Of a DNA stretch of 7,716 nucleotides, positions 1-6,888 are shown piece after piece. Every line of letters starts with the position of its first letter. Positions within the stretch are counted from its first letter, which is position 1. Source of the stretch: DASROJ01 sp035646975 (lineage in GTDB: Bacteria; Acidobacteriota; Polarisedimenticolia; JACPZX01; DASXTC01); contig DASROJ010000135.1 in NCBI GenBank assembly GCA_035646975.1, positions 1 through 7,716 on the forward strand. Reading direction: 5' to 3'. The translations under genes were made by a program, and so were the position numbers. A model generated the notes under the pieces. The model was not told the origin of the DNA. It saw only the letters and a program-made list of their open reading frames with translations, and did no database searches.

Positions 1-573
1 GAGTCGGGTGACGGAGTGAAGCGCCGGTTTCTCGACGCCGGCGATGTCTGGCTTCTCGAAGGCCGAACCCGCGCGAGCCTCGAGGCGCTTCGGCCACCGG
101 ATCCTTCCGGCCAGCATCCCTCCCGGCCCGCGAGCGGCCCGGTCCTGATCGACCTCGCGTCAACCGCGGTACCCGGGGTCACCACCATCTCCGGCAACGA
201 CCCGGGGGATCATGCCGGCATCAGGGCGATCGTCGACCTCGATCAAGACGGCTGCGCCGAGATCGTCATCGGCGCGGAAGACTCCTCCAGCCGGCGCAAC
301 ACCCGGGCCGGTGGAGGGGAGATCCGGATCATCCATGGAGAGCGTGTCCTGCCGGCCACCGTTTTGCCGGGAGAATCCTCCGGCACGACGATCTACGGCC
401 CGACAGGCGGCGGCCACCTGGGAAAGGCGGTTGCCGCGATGGACCTCAACGGCGACAACCGCCCGGAGCTGGTCATCGCGGAGCCGCAGGCCGGCCAGTC
501 GCTCACCGGCAGGATCTGGGTGCTTGGCGGATCCTGGAAGGATCTCTTCAGGCCCGCCACCGCCGCGAAGTGA
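1..573 (+). CDS. FG-GAP (integrin alpha-like) repeat protein, C-terminal part
   Basis: This frame is open from the first base to TGA at 571-573, so the gene begins upstream of the window and about 190 C-terminal residues are visible. Numbering from base 1, two FG-GAP-type repeats can be seen. One has the calcium-loop pattern DLDQDG at residues 79-84, followed by a hydrophobic EIVIGA strand. The other has GHLGKAVAAMDLNGD with DLNGDN at 148-153, followed by ELVIAE. Both are followed by a strand of the kind GEIRIIHG or GRIWVLGG, the usual ending of a propeller blade that describes a named record. Such proteins are normally secreted or surface-bound calcium-binding beta-propellers. Any signal peptide would lie outside the window, and no C-terminal anchor or sorting domain is seen. 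A GTG at 16 is in frame but is unlikely to be the true start, because blade-like sequence (DAGDVWLLEG) follows it immediately. The ligand or function is unknown. Confidence 0.85.
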   Translation, partial: ESGDGVKRRFLDAGDVWLLEGRTRASLEALRPPDPSGQHPSRPASGPVLIDLASTAVPGVTTISGNDPGDHAGIRAIVDLDQDGCAEIVIGAEDSSSRRNTRAGGGEIRIIHGERVLPATVLPGESSGTTIYGPTGGGHLGKAVAAMDLNGDNRPELVIAEPQAGQSLTGRIWVLGGSWKDLFRPATAAK

Positions 574-594
574 AACCACCGATTCATTCCGGAC

Positions 595-600
595 GGAGGG
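595..600 (+). promoter_or_regulatory. Shine-Dalgarno site for the SDR gene
   Basis: GGAGGG lies five bases before ATG 606 and eleven before the in-frame ATG 612. It supports a start at 606 or 612 rather than the GTG at 570, which overlaps the stop of the preceding gene and would add a non-conserved N-terminal tail. Confidence 0.6.
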
Positions 601-605
601 CGGGA

Positions 606-1406
606 ATGGGGATGTTCGAATCAAGAGTCGTGATCGTCACGGGGGGTGGCAGCGGCATCGGCCGGGCGCTGGCCACCGCCTTCCACGGCGAAGGCGCCCG
701 GGTCGCGATCGCTTCGCGAGACCCGGAGCGCCTCAAGAAGACGGCCAACGTGATCGTCGCCCGGGGAGGATCGGAGGCCCCGGCAGACCGGTTGATGCCG
801 ATTCGTCTCGACGTGCGCGTCGGCGCCTCGGCGCAGGTCGTGGTCGGGCAGGTGGCCGAAGCGTGGGGGGGCGTCGATGTGCTCATCAACAACGCCGGTG
901 TCTCGGGGCAGAACCCGATCGACGCCCAGGATGCCGAGGCCGAGAGTCGCTGGAACGACATCATCGGGACCAACCTGAGCGGTTCCTATCACATGATACG
1001 CGCCTGCCTGCCGCGCATGACCCGAGGCGGACGCATCGTCAACATCTCTTCCGTTCTTGGAAAGTTCGGCGTGGCGGGGTACTCGGCCTATTGCGCCGCA
1101 AAGCACGGCGTGGTGGGGCTCACCCGCGCGCTGGCGGCCGAGCTGGCGCCGCGGGGGATCACCGTCAACGCCATCTGCCCCGGATGGGTCGACACCGCGA
1201 TGTCGGCCGCCGGCGTGCAGGAGATCGCGCAGCGTCTCGGCATCGCGCCCGAGGAATTCAAGAAGGCGGCCAACGACAGGGTTCCTCTCGGCCGGTTCCT
1301 CAGGCCGGAGGAGGTGGCCTCGCTCGCCCTCTACATCGCCTCTCCCGCCGCAGAAGCGATGACGGGACAGGCGATCAACATCGAAGGGGGTGCGACGACC
1401 TGGTAG
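606..1406 (+). CDS. Classical short-chain dehydrogenase/reductase (SDR), FabG-like
   Basis: This gene encodes a 266-residue NAD(P)-dependent oxidoreductase of the classical SDR family, at the family's usual length and complete. Visible motifs are the Rossmann glycine motif TGGGSGIG (residues 12-19), an adenine-contacting Asp at 69, and NNAG at 95-98. The catalytic set is Asn123, Ser149, Tyr162 and Lys166 (YCAAK). The PG motif follows in CPGWVDTAM, and the C-terminal GQAINIEGG is typical of FabG-like enzymes. Ser-Arg at 37-38, after the second strand, in place of an acidic residue, suggests NADP(H) is preferred. The substrate cannot be read from sequence: 3-oxoacyl-ACP reductase, a beta-hydroxyacyl or sugar dehydrogenase, and others are possible. 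The start is set by GGAGGG five bases upstream; ATG 612 is an alternative. It begins 32 bases after the FG-GAP gene on the same strand and may be read through from it, though the functions look unrelated. Confidence 0.95.
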   Translation: MGMFESRVVIVTGGGSGIGRALATAFHGEGARVAIASRDPERLKKTANVIVARGGSEAPADRLMPIRLDVRVGASAQVVVGQVAEAWGGVDVLINNAGVSGQNPIDAQDAEAESRWNDIIGTNLSGSYHMIRACLPRMTRGGRIVNISSVLGKFGVAGYSAYCAAKHGVVGLTRALAAELAPRGITVNAICPGWVDTAMSAAGVQEIAQRLGIAPEEFKKAANDRVPLGRFLRPEEVASLALYIASPAAEAMTGQAINIEGGATTW

Positions 1407-1456
1407 GACGCGCACGGACCACGCGACCATCGGCGGTCTGGCGGAGCTTTCGTGTC

Positions 1457-2641
1457 TCAGTCGGGTCGGACGATCAGGGTTGACGGGTCGTCGCTCTTCC
1501 CGGCGGCGGGCTCGTCGGTGGAAGGCATCAGATGGATGAAGGAGCGGAACACCAGCGCCCGAAGAAACGACACCTGCTTGAGGGAGCGCTGAGGGTCGGC
1601 CATCGCCAGGTGCACCGCGTAGCAGCTGGAAGCCAGGGCCTGACGATCGACGAGATGGTACCAGAGAGCCATCTCCTGCATCCGCGTGGCGTAGAGCGGT
1701 CTGGACTCCGAGGCGACGGTCTCATCGAACGCCTCGTCGATGATGGCCGTGAGGCGCTCCGTCATCGTCTCCTTGCTGAGGACCAGGGTGGAGTCCTGGG
1801 CATCGCGGAAACGCGCCTGGAACACCTTCACCGTTTCATCCGGCAGCGCCCACCCGAAGAACTCTGACTCGTTGAACAGGCTCGCCGAGTCGTCGAGGAG
1901 CCGTTCGATCTCCGATGCCGGGACGTTCATCAACGCGTGCACCGGGGAGGGGACGGTCGTGGCGGCCGGGATGTAGAACTCGGCTCTCAGCAGGGGATAG
2001 CCGCCTCCCTGGTCGTCCTTCGGGACACCGACCCGGTAGGCTTCGTTCATCAGCCAGTCGACGTACCTGTGAGGCGCCGGCACCAGGTGCGCCGAATGCT
2101 TCGCGGCGTCCGCGAAGATTTCCCTCAGACGTGCCTTGTTCACGTTCATCACGCCGATGTCGCGCATGCCGATCCGGTCGTTGATGACGCTCGTCATGAC
2201 GACGAGACCTCCCTCCGGTCTGGGCCTGGAGAGCCACGCGAGGCGGTTGCCGGCGCCGTCTATCGGGGAGAGATACCCGGTCGGCTCGACGGGATCGATC
2301 AGCCGCACCGGCTCGCGCGCCGGTTTCTCGCGCGCGGCGGCGGCGATGCCGCGCTGCTGCAGCCGGAACAGCGAGCGACGGATGACGCGCAGCAGGTCCT
2401 TGTCCGGAGCGGGGGTCTTCTCCCACGCGTCTTCCCATGCGAGAAGCTTCGTGGCGGATTGATCCATCGGGATGCTGCCCAGATAATCGGCGATGGAGAG
2501 ATCGGCGTCCGGGTGGGAGCCGATGGCGGCGAGCAGCAACGGCAGGAGGGAATCGTCCGGCGCCTCGAGGTCGATTCCCCGCTGCTCGAGCAGATCATCG
2601 CCGTTGATGAGACGCTCCTCGCGCTTCTCTTTCCTGCTCAT
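1457..2641 (-). CDS. Conserved-looking protein of unknown function, 394 aa
   Basis: I do not recognise this protein. It is 394 residues, complete, with ATG at 2641-2639 and TGA at 1459-1457, and it has the same GC-rich codon use as its neighbours. There is no signal peptide or membrane segment, so it is probably cytoplasmic. The N-terminus is charged (MSRKEKREER). An acidic, helical region of about 100 residues comes next, with DADLSIADYLGSIPMDQS. A central alpha/beta-looking region (about 110-200) contains TGYLSPIDGAGNRLAWL and a GGLVVMTSVINDRIGMRD strand-turn segment, which may be a structured core. The C-terminal third is helical (TERLTAIIDEAFDE, then a long MQEMALWYHLVDRQALASSCYAVHLAM stretch) and ends in a disordered acidic tail. 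No nucleotide-binding or metal-site motif was found. It lies 65 bases downstream of the small minus-strand gene and is probably cotranscribed with it. No good Shine-Dalgarno site precedes it. It converges on the SDR gene with a 50-base gap. Confidence 0.8.
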   Translation of the reverse strand: MSRKEKREERLINGDDLLEQRGIDLEAPDDSLLPLLLAAIGSHPDADLSIADYLGSIPMDQSATKLLAWEDAWEKTPAPDKDLLRVIRRSLFRLQQRGIAAAAREKPAREPVRLIDPVEPTGYLSPIDGAGNRLAWLSRPRPEGGLVVMTSVINDRIGMRDIGVMNVNKARLREIFADAAKHSAHLVPAPHRYVDWLMNEAYRVGVPKDDQGGGYPLLRAEFYIPAATTVPSPVHALMNVPASEIERLLDDSASLFNESEFFGWALPDETVKVFQARFRDAQDSTLVLSKETMTERLTAIIDEAFDETVASESRPLYATRMQEMALWYHLVDRQALASSCYAVHLAMADPQRSLKQVSFLRALVFRSFIHLMPSTDEPAAGKSDDPSTLIVRPD

Positions 2642-2706
2642 GGCCCGGATTCTACCCTGCCCGGAGTGCCGGATCTATACCCACGGGGGACGAGCGCGCC
2701 ACATTT

Positions 2707-3111
2707 TCAGCAACGGAACTCGATCACCGATCGGATGCGGTGCATTCCCTGCGGAGCGATGACATAGCTCAGAAGGCGCGCATCGAGCATCGTGCGCACG
2801 GCATCCACGGTGTCCGGCAGGATCGCGCCATGGATCGCCACCAGGCGGCAGCGTGTCGGCTCGGACATCGTGAACTCCATCTCCACGGCGCCAAGCAGCC
2901 TGAGCAGGAGGTTGGCGGTCTGCTCGACCGAGCCGGCCAGCTCTTCCGCCAGCGCGGGACGCAGCTCGCGCAGCTGCGCCCAGACGCTCCGCCCCTCGCG
3001 GAGAAACTGCACACGGCAGTCCGCGCGGCGCAGCTCGGCGATGATCCCGAGGCTCTTCGCGCCGCGCTCCACGACGAGCACGACGAGATCGCCGAACGCA
3101 AAGTCGCTCAT
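2707..3111 (-). CDS. Small protein of unknown function with SH3-like N-terminus, 134 aa
   Basis: I do not recognise this as a named family. From ATG at 3111-3109 it encodes 134 residues and ends at TGA 2709-2707. Residues 4-52 alternate short hydrophobic strands with charged turns: FGDLVVLVVERG, GIIAELR, CRVQF, then WAQLRELRP. This resembles a small SH3/Tudor/KOW-type barrel, and that fold call is inference. A helix (about 53-72) follows, then a strand-strand-helix-strand-strand segment around EMEFTM, CRLVAIHG, PDTVDAVRTML, LLSYVIAP and RIRSVIEFRC. The C-terminal residue is Cys. The frame is open to an upstream ATG at 3192, but that start would add a proline/arginine-rich tail overlapping the divergent promoter region, so 3111 is preferred. 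It is the first gene of a likely two-gene minus-strand unit and is divergent from the nuclease operon. No clear Shine-Dalgarno site is seen. Confidence 0.7.
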   Translation of the reverse strand: MSDFAFGDLVVLVVERGAKSLGIIAELRRADCRVQFLREGRSVWAQLRELRPALAEELAGSVEQTANLLLRLLGAVEMEFTMSEPTRCRLVAIHGAILPDTVDAVRTMLDARLLSYVIAPQGMHRIRSVIEFRC

Positions 3112-3130
3112 GATGACGCCGACAGTATCA

Positions 3131-3157
3131 CGGCGGGAGTTTTTCGGCAGCCCGCCG
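3131..3157. repeat. Perfect 7-bp inverted repeat in the divergent intergenic region
   Basis: CGGCGGG at 3131-3137 is matched by its exact reverse complement CCCGCCG at 3151-3157, with a 13-base T-rich spacer. It lies between two divergent transcription units, and its spacer and right arm overlap the -35 to -10 interval of the candidate plus-strand promoter. It could be an operator or simply GC-rich coincidence. It is not a terminator, since no T-run follows either arm. Confidence 0.4.
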
Positions 3158-3172
3158 GGTCGGTGATATACT
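3144..3172 (+). promoter_or_regulatory. Candidate sigma70-type promoter with extended -10 for the nuclease-addBA operon
   Basis: TATACT at 3167-3172 is preceded by TGA at 3164-3166, giving an extended -10 element (TGN plus a near-consensus hexamer). Seventeen bases upstream, TCGGCA at 3144-3149 matches four of six positions of TTGACA. Transcription would begin near 3179, leaving a leader of about 38 bases before GTG 3218. AT-rich hexamers are rare in this GC-rich window, which adds weight to the call. Confidence 0.5.
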
Positions 3173-3202
3173 CCCGCTCCAGCGTTCACCATCGCCGCTG
3201 AT

Positions 3203-3207
3203 GGAGG
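3203..3207 (+). promoter_or_regulatory. Shine-Dalgarno site for the stand-alone nuclease gene
   Basis: GGAGG lies ten bases before GTG 3218 and supports that non-ATG start; no closer in-frame ATG precedes the conserved N-terminus. The first two G of the site could pair in a short hairpin, CCATC (3189-3193) with GATGG (3200-3204). Confidence 0.5.
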
Positions 3208-3217
3208 TCCGCGCCGC

Positions 3218-4072
3218 GTGACTGTCTACTCCCATTCGCGCATCAGCTCCTTCGAGAATTGCCCGCTCCAGTACCGGTACCGCTACGTCGACCGGATCAG
3301 GCTGGACACCGTCGGCGTCGAGGCGTTCGTCGGCAAGGTTGTCCACGAAGTGCTCGAGGCGCTCTACAAGGATCCGGGCCACGCCCGCCAGGCAGGGCCG
3401 CAGGCGTTCACCGCGATGTTCAACGACATCTGGCGGCGCAAGTTGTCGCCGTCGGTGCGGATCGTCCGCGAGAAGATGACGCTGGAGGACTACCGCGAGC
3501 TGGGTGAGCGGTGCGTGGCGGGATTCTACGCGCGCCACCATCCGTTCGAGTCGGGTGAAGTGCTTGGCTGCGAGACCCGCGTGGAATTCAAGCTCGATGG
3601 CGAGGGGCGTTTCCGGATGCTCGGATTCATCGATCGGATCGATCGCGTGGCCCCGGGCGTCATCGAGATCCACGATTACAAGACCGGCAGCCTGCCCCGC
3701 CCGGGGGCGCTGAAGAAGGACCGCCAGCTCACCCTGTACGAGATCGCGGTGCGCGAGCGATGGGAAAACGTCAGGGAGGTCCGGCAGGTCTGGCATTACC
3801 TCGCCCACGACAAGCAGTTCGTCGAGCAGCGCTCCACCGATGACTTGGGCCGTACCCGGCTGTCCACGATCAGGGCGATCCAGGGCATCGAAGGCACGGT
3901 CGAATTCCCGGCGCGCACCAGCGCGCTCTGCTCCTGGTGCGAGTACCAGCGGATCTGCCCCGAATGGGAAGGCCGGCTCGCGACGGGGCCGGCTCGGCCC
4001 GACACCGCGCCGCCTCAAACCGCGCCAGGGTCGGACCAGTACCTCCTTTTCGGCGGCAGCTCCACCAGATGA
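3218..4072 (+). CDS. Stand-alone RecB/Cas4-like PD-(D/E)XK nuclease with Fe-S cysteine cluster
   Basis: This gene encodes a 284-residue RecB-family exonuclease-type protein with the whole PD-(D/E)XK (PDDEXK_1) core. His43 sits in the FVGKVVHEVLE helix, Asp139 in GFIDRID, Asp153 and Lys155 in HDYKTG, and Gln170 in RQLTLYEIA (the QxxxY-like motif). Four cysteines, C15 (SFENCPLQY) and C238, C241, C247 (CSWCEYQRIC), form the C...C-x2-C-x5-C pattern. That pattern holds a [4Fe-4S] iron staple in AddB, Cas4 and Dna2. The protein is therefore expected to be a metal-dependent DNA exonuclease or end-processing nuclease with an Fe-S cluster. It has no helicase domain. It is the first gene of the operon and its TGA overlaps the addB ATG (ATGA), so it is probably translationally coupled to addB. 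The last 30 residues are low-complexity and proline-rich. Cas4 is a less likely identity because no cas genes or CRISPR array are present. Confidence 0.9.
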   Translation: MTVYSHSRISSFENCPLQYRYRYVDRIRLDTVGVEAFVGKVVHEVLEALYKDPGHARQAGPQAFTAMFNDIWRRKLSPSVRIVREKMTLEDYRELGERCVAGFYARHHPFESGEVLGCETRVEFKLDGEGRFRMLGFIDRIDRVAPGVIEIHDYKTGSLPRPGALKKDRQLTLYEIAVRERWENVREVRQVWHYLAHDKQFVEQRSTDDLGRTRLSTIRAIQGIEGTVEFPARTSALCSWCEYQRICPEWEGRLATGPARPDTAPPQTAPGSDQYLLFGGSSTR

Positions 4073-6888
4073 AGACGGTCGAGCCCCATGATCCCATGGC
4101 GCGGGCTGGCTCAACCCGGCACAGGCACGTGTCGCTGGTCGTCGGACCACCCGGCGCCGGAGCGACCGGCATCCAGGACGCCTTCGTGGAGGAAGTGCGC
4201 CGTTTCAAGCAGGGCGATCCGCTGCGCCCGCTCACGGTGCTGGTGGGCAGCAACTACCTGCGCATGCACCTCTCGCGGGTGCTGGCGATCCGGCTTGGCG
4301 GGCACGCCGCGATACGCTTTGCCCTGCTGAAGGATCTGGCGCGCGAGCTGGGCACCGGACCTCTGGTGGACAAGGGGAAACGGGCCTTGCCGGATCTGGG
4401 GCGCGACCTCCTGTTGCGCGAGGCGATCGCCGGTAGCGTCCACGGCACCTACTTCAGGGACATCGCGGGACGCGACGGCTTCGTCGAGGCGCTGGGCGCG
4501 ACGCTGCGGGATCTCAAGGAAGCGGCGCTCGACCCGGTCACGCTGAGCGCCGCGGCGGACCTGCGCCGCAAGGGAGGTCATCGCGACGCGGGCGACGATC
4601 TCTCCGCCGGGAAGATGGAGGACCTCGGCAGCCTGCTCGAGGCGTACGACGACCTCCTGCGCGATCGGCGTTTCTACGACGAGGACGATCTGATGCGTTC
4701 GGCGGTGTCGCAGGCCGCCACGTCGGCGTCGGGCAAGGGGGGCGAAGAACGATCCGATTCCGTGGTGCTGATCTACGGCTTCTACGATCTCACATGGTCG
4801 CAGCGCCTGCTGATCCAGGAGTACCTCGCATTCCGGACCGGCACGGTTTTCGTTCCTGTCGAGACGGCCGACGATGACGCAACGTACGACTACGCGGCTC
4901 CGATGCTCGACTGGCTCGCCACCTGGATCCCGCGGCGGATCGATCTGCCCGCCGCCGACACCCGGGCCGCCCCGGACGTCGAGTTCCTCTCGGCTCCCGG
5001 CGAAGTGCGGGAGTCGGTGGAGGTGGTCCGATGGCTGCTGGCGCGCGCGCGGGATCAGAGCGTGCCATTCGGCGAGATGGGTCTGATCTACAGGACACCC
5101 GAGCCGTACGTCGGGCTTGTGCCCGAGATGATGTCGCAGGCCGGCGGCGTCCCCTGCTTCCTCGCGGAGGGAAGACCGCTTTCGACGACCCCGGCGGCAC
5201 GGGTGCTGGATCTCCTGCTCCGCGTGCGGGAGGAAGGGTTCACGCGGCGCGGCGTCATCGATCTGCTGACACTGATCGAGAAGGAGGGCGCGGCCCCGAT
5301 GTGGGATCGCGTCTCGCGCGAGGCCGGCGTCGTCAGGGGAATCGCCGACTGGCGCCGCAGGCTCCACGCGATGCAGTCGCGCCCCTCGGTGAGTCACACC
5401 GCGCACGACCTGCTGCAACGGGTCGAAGAGCTTCATGCCGCCCTCGAGGCGCTGCCACCGGAAGGCCGATGGCGCGACTACACGGAGGCGGCGATGGGCC
5501 TGCTGCGCCGTTTCGTCGTTTCCGATCCGTCCCTCGGGCAGGTCCAGGCATGCCTCGCCAGGCTCGGTGCGCTCGACGAGGTCGCCAGCCCGGTGAGCCT
5601 GGACCGGTTCACGACGGTGCTCAGAAAGGCGTTCGAGGACAGCCCGATCCGCACGGCCGGGGAAAGCGACTTCCAGCGATCGGGGATTTTCGTCGGCAAC
5701 GTGATGGACGCTCGTCTGCTTTCGTTCCATGCGCTGGCCATCGTGGGGCTGGTCGAAAAATCGTTCCCCGTGCTGCCGAGACAGGACCCAATCCTGCTGG
5801 ACGAAGAGCGCGACGCGGTCAACAGGATCGTCGGGGCCGGTCGTCTGCCGCTCAAGACGCGCCGGGCCGAGGAGGAGCGTCTCCTGTTCCGTCTGGCCTG
5901 CGCCAGCGCCGGCGGCAGCCTGCTGCTGTCCTACCCGCGCCTCGAGCCGGCCACCGCGCGTCCGCGGATTCCCTCCCCGTTCCTGCTCCGGACAGCCCGG
6001 TCGCTCGAGGGACGGCCGATCGATTACGAGACGCTCGAGCGTCTGCCACGGATGAACCGGGTGAGTCTCGGCGCCCTGGCGCCGCGCGAACCCAGCGCGG
6101 CGATTCTTTCACGGGAGTTCGATCTCTGCGTGCTCGGCTCCGTGTCGCGGGATCCGGCGGCCCGGCGACGCGTGGCGTCGTTCCTGCACTCGAACCCGAT
6201 CCTGCACCGGGCCCTGGAGGCCGAAGAGGCGCGCTGGGGCGAGCCGCGCTTCACGGCCTACGACGGGGTCATGCTTCGACCCAACGTGATCGATTCTCTG
6301 CGCCGCGCGCATCCCGTCCGCACCACGCCGGTGTCGGCCAGCGCGATCCAGGCCTACGCCTCCTGTCCCCTGGCTTACCTGATGAAGCAGGTCCTCGAGC
6401 TCAGACCGCTGGAGGATCCCGAGGATTCCCAGCGTCTGGATCCGAGGCGGCGGGGAGCCCTGGTGCATCTGATCCTCTTCGACCTGTACGAGGTCCTGCG
6501 CGATCGGAAAAGCCTCCCGGTCTCGCGACGCACCCTTCCGGCGGCCCTGACGGCGCTCCACGAGGCCGCCACCAGGTGTTTTTCGCGCGAGGAGGCCGGT
6601 GGAGTGACGGGCTATCCGCTGCTCTGGGATCTCGACAAGGAGCGGATGCTCGAAGACCTCGAGCAGGTCCTCACGCAGGAGGCGGCCGAACAGGACGAAC
6701 CGGGACAACCAGGGTGGGTCCCGGCGCACTTCGAGATCCGCTACGGGATGGCGCCTCGCCGGGGAGCCGACGGTGACGACCCGGCCTCGACCGAGGAGCC
6801 GGTGGTCTTGGAGATCGGCACGGGGGGGCCGTGCGGCTCAAGGGATGCATCGATCGGCTCGAGATCTCCTGGGATGAATCCAGACTGA
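4069..6888 (+). CDS. addB: AddB-type helicase-nuclease subunit, N-terminal and middle part (frameshifted)
   Basis: The ATG at 4069 overlaps the stop of the previous gene; ATG 4096 is an alternative start. As read, the frame gives 939 residues, with the last 20 or so out of register after a one-base break at 6822-6828. With the break repaired the protein is 1079 residues, close to Bacillus subtilis AddB at about 1,160. In order it shows a degenerate Walker A (GPPGAGAT, 26-33, Lys absent) and a GFYDLTWSQ segment (237-245). SAPGEVRE (308-315) and GLIYRTPEPY (338-347) correspond to the AddB second-half helicase region. ALAIVGLVEKSFP (555-567) is followed by the DPILLDEER motif. The nuclease domain begins with Cys766 (YASCPLAYL) and His800 (RRGALVHLIL). 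In AddAB enzymes this subunit recognises Chi, holds an Fe-S nuclease domain that cuts one strand, and has an inactive helicase core. Partner helicase addA follows. Confidence 0.8.
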   Translation: MKTVEPHDPMARAGSTRHRHVSLVVGPPGAGATGIQDAFVEEVRRFKQGDPLRPLTVLVGSNYLRMHLSRVLAIRLGGHAAIRFALLKDLARELGTGPLVDKGKRALPDLGRDLLLREAIAGSVHGTYFRDIAGRDGFVEALGATLRDLKEAALDPVTLSAAADLRRKGGHRDAGDDLSAGKMEDLGSLLEAYDDLLRDRRFYDEDDLMRSAVSQAATSASGKGGEERSDSVVLIYGFYDLTWSQRLLIQEYLAFRTGTVFVPVETADDDATYDYAAPMLDWLATWIPRRIDLPAADTRAAPDVEFLSAPGEVRESVEVVRWLLARARDQSVPFGEMGLIYRTPEPYVGLVPEMMSQAGGVPCFLAEGRPLSTTPAARVLDLLLRVREEGFTRRGVIDLLTLIEKEGAAPMWDRVSREAGVVRGIADWRRRLHAMQSRPSVSHTAHDLLQRVEELHAALEALPPEGRWRDYTEAAMGLLRRFVVSDPSLGQVQACLARLGALDEVASPVSLDRFTTVLRKAFEDSPIRTAGESDFQRSGIFVGNVMDARLLSFHALAIVGLVEKSFPVLPRQDPILLDEERDAVNRIVGAGRLPLKTRRAEEERLLFRLACASAGGSLLLSYPRLEPATARPRIPSPFLLRTARSLEGRPIDYETLERLPRMNRVSLGALAPREPSAAILSREFDLCVLGSVSRDPAARRRVASFLHSNPILHRALEAEEARWGEPRFTAYDGVMLRPNVIDSLRRAHPVRTTPVSASAIQAYASCPLAYLMKQVLELRPLEDPEDSQRLDPRRRGALVHLILFDLYEVLRDRKSLPVSRRTLPAALTALHEAATRCFSREEAGGVTGYPLLWDLDKERMLEDLEQVLTQEAAEQDEPGQPGWVPAHFEIRYGMAPRRGADGDDPASTEEPVVLEIGTGGPCGSRDASIGSRSPGMNPD
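6822..6828 (+). other. Frameshift site in addB: run of seven G, zero-frame G_GGG_GGG
   Basis: The upstream frame reads ACG-GGG-GGG-CCG here and then hits TGA at 6886-6888. Moving back one base at this run gives GGG-GCC-GTG-CGG and continues as VRLKGCIDRLEIS into a complete nuclease core. An eight-G run in the true genome would give the same result. The heptamer phase matches the X_XXY_YYZ form used for -1 slippage, and GGAG at 6810-6813 lies eight bases upstream. Homopolymer sequencing or assembly error is the simplest reading; a real mutation or programmed or transcriptional slippage are the alternatives. Confidence 0.75.

Noticed and set aside
570..605. GTG start at 570 for the SDR gene
   Set aside because: It overlaps the preceding stop and adds 12 residues before the normal SDR N-terminus. 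A good Shine-Dalgarno site sits just before ATG 606.
1415..1440. Possible terminator hairpin (CGGACC with GGTCTG) between the converging SDR and 394-residue genes
   Set aside because: The stem is six pairs with one G-T wobble and a 14-base loop, and no T-run follows on either strand, so it is too weak to call.
1937..2767. 276-residue plus-strand open frame opposite the 394-residue gene
   Set aside because: It has no recognisable motif, an unusual His/Arg-rich composition, and runs through the start and the upstream gap of the minus-strand genes. It is a GC-rich antisense shadow.
3112..3192. Longer version of the 134-residue protein starting at ATG 3192
   Set aside because: The extra 27 residues are rich in Gly, Pro and Arg, look non-conserved, and would overlap the divergent promoter and inverted repeat. 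ATG 3111 fits better.
3218..4072. Cas4 identity for the stand-alone nuclease
   Set aside because: The fold and cysteine pattern are shared with Cas4, but there is no cas gene or CRISPR repeat nearby, whereas addB and addA follow directly.
4111..5730. 539-residue minus-strand open frame opposite addB
   Set aside because: It is antisense to clear AddB motifs, rich in Arg/His/Gln, and lacks any domain signature; such long antisense frames are common at this GC content.
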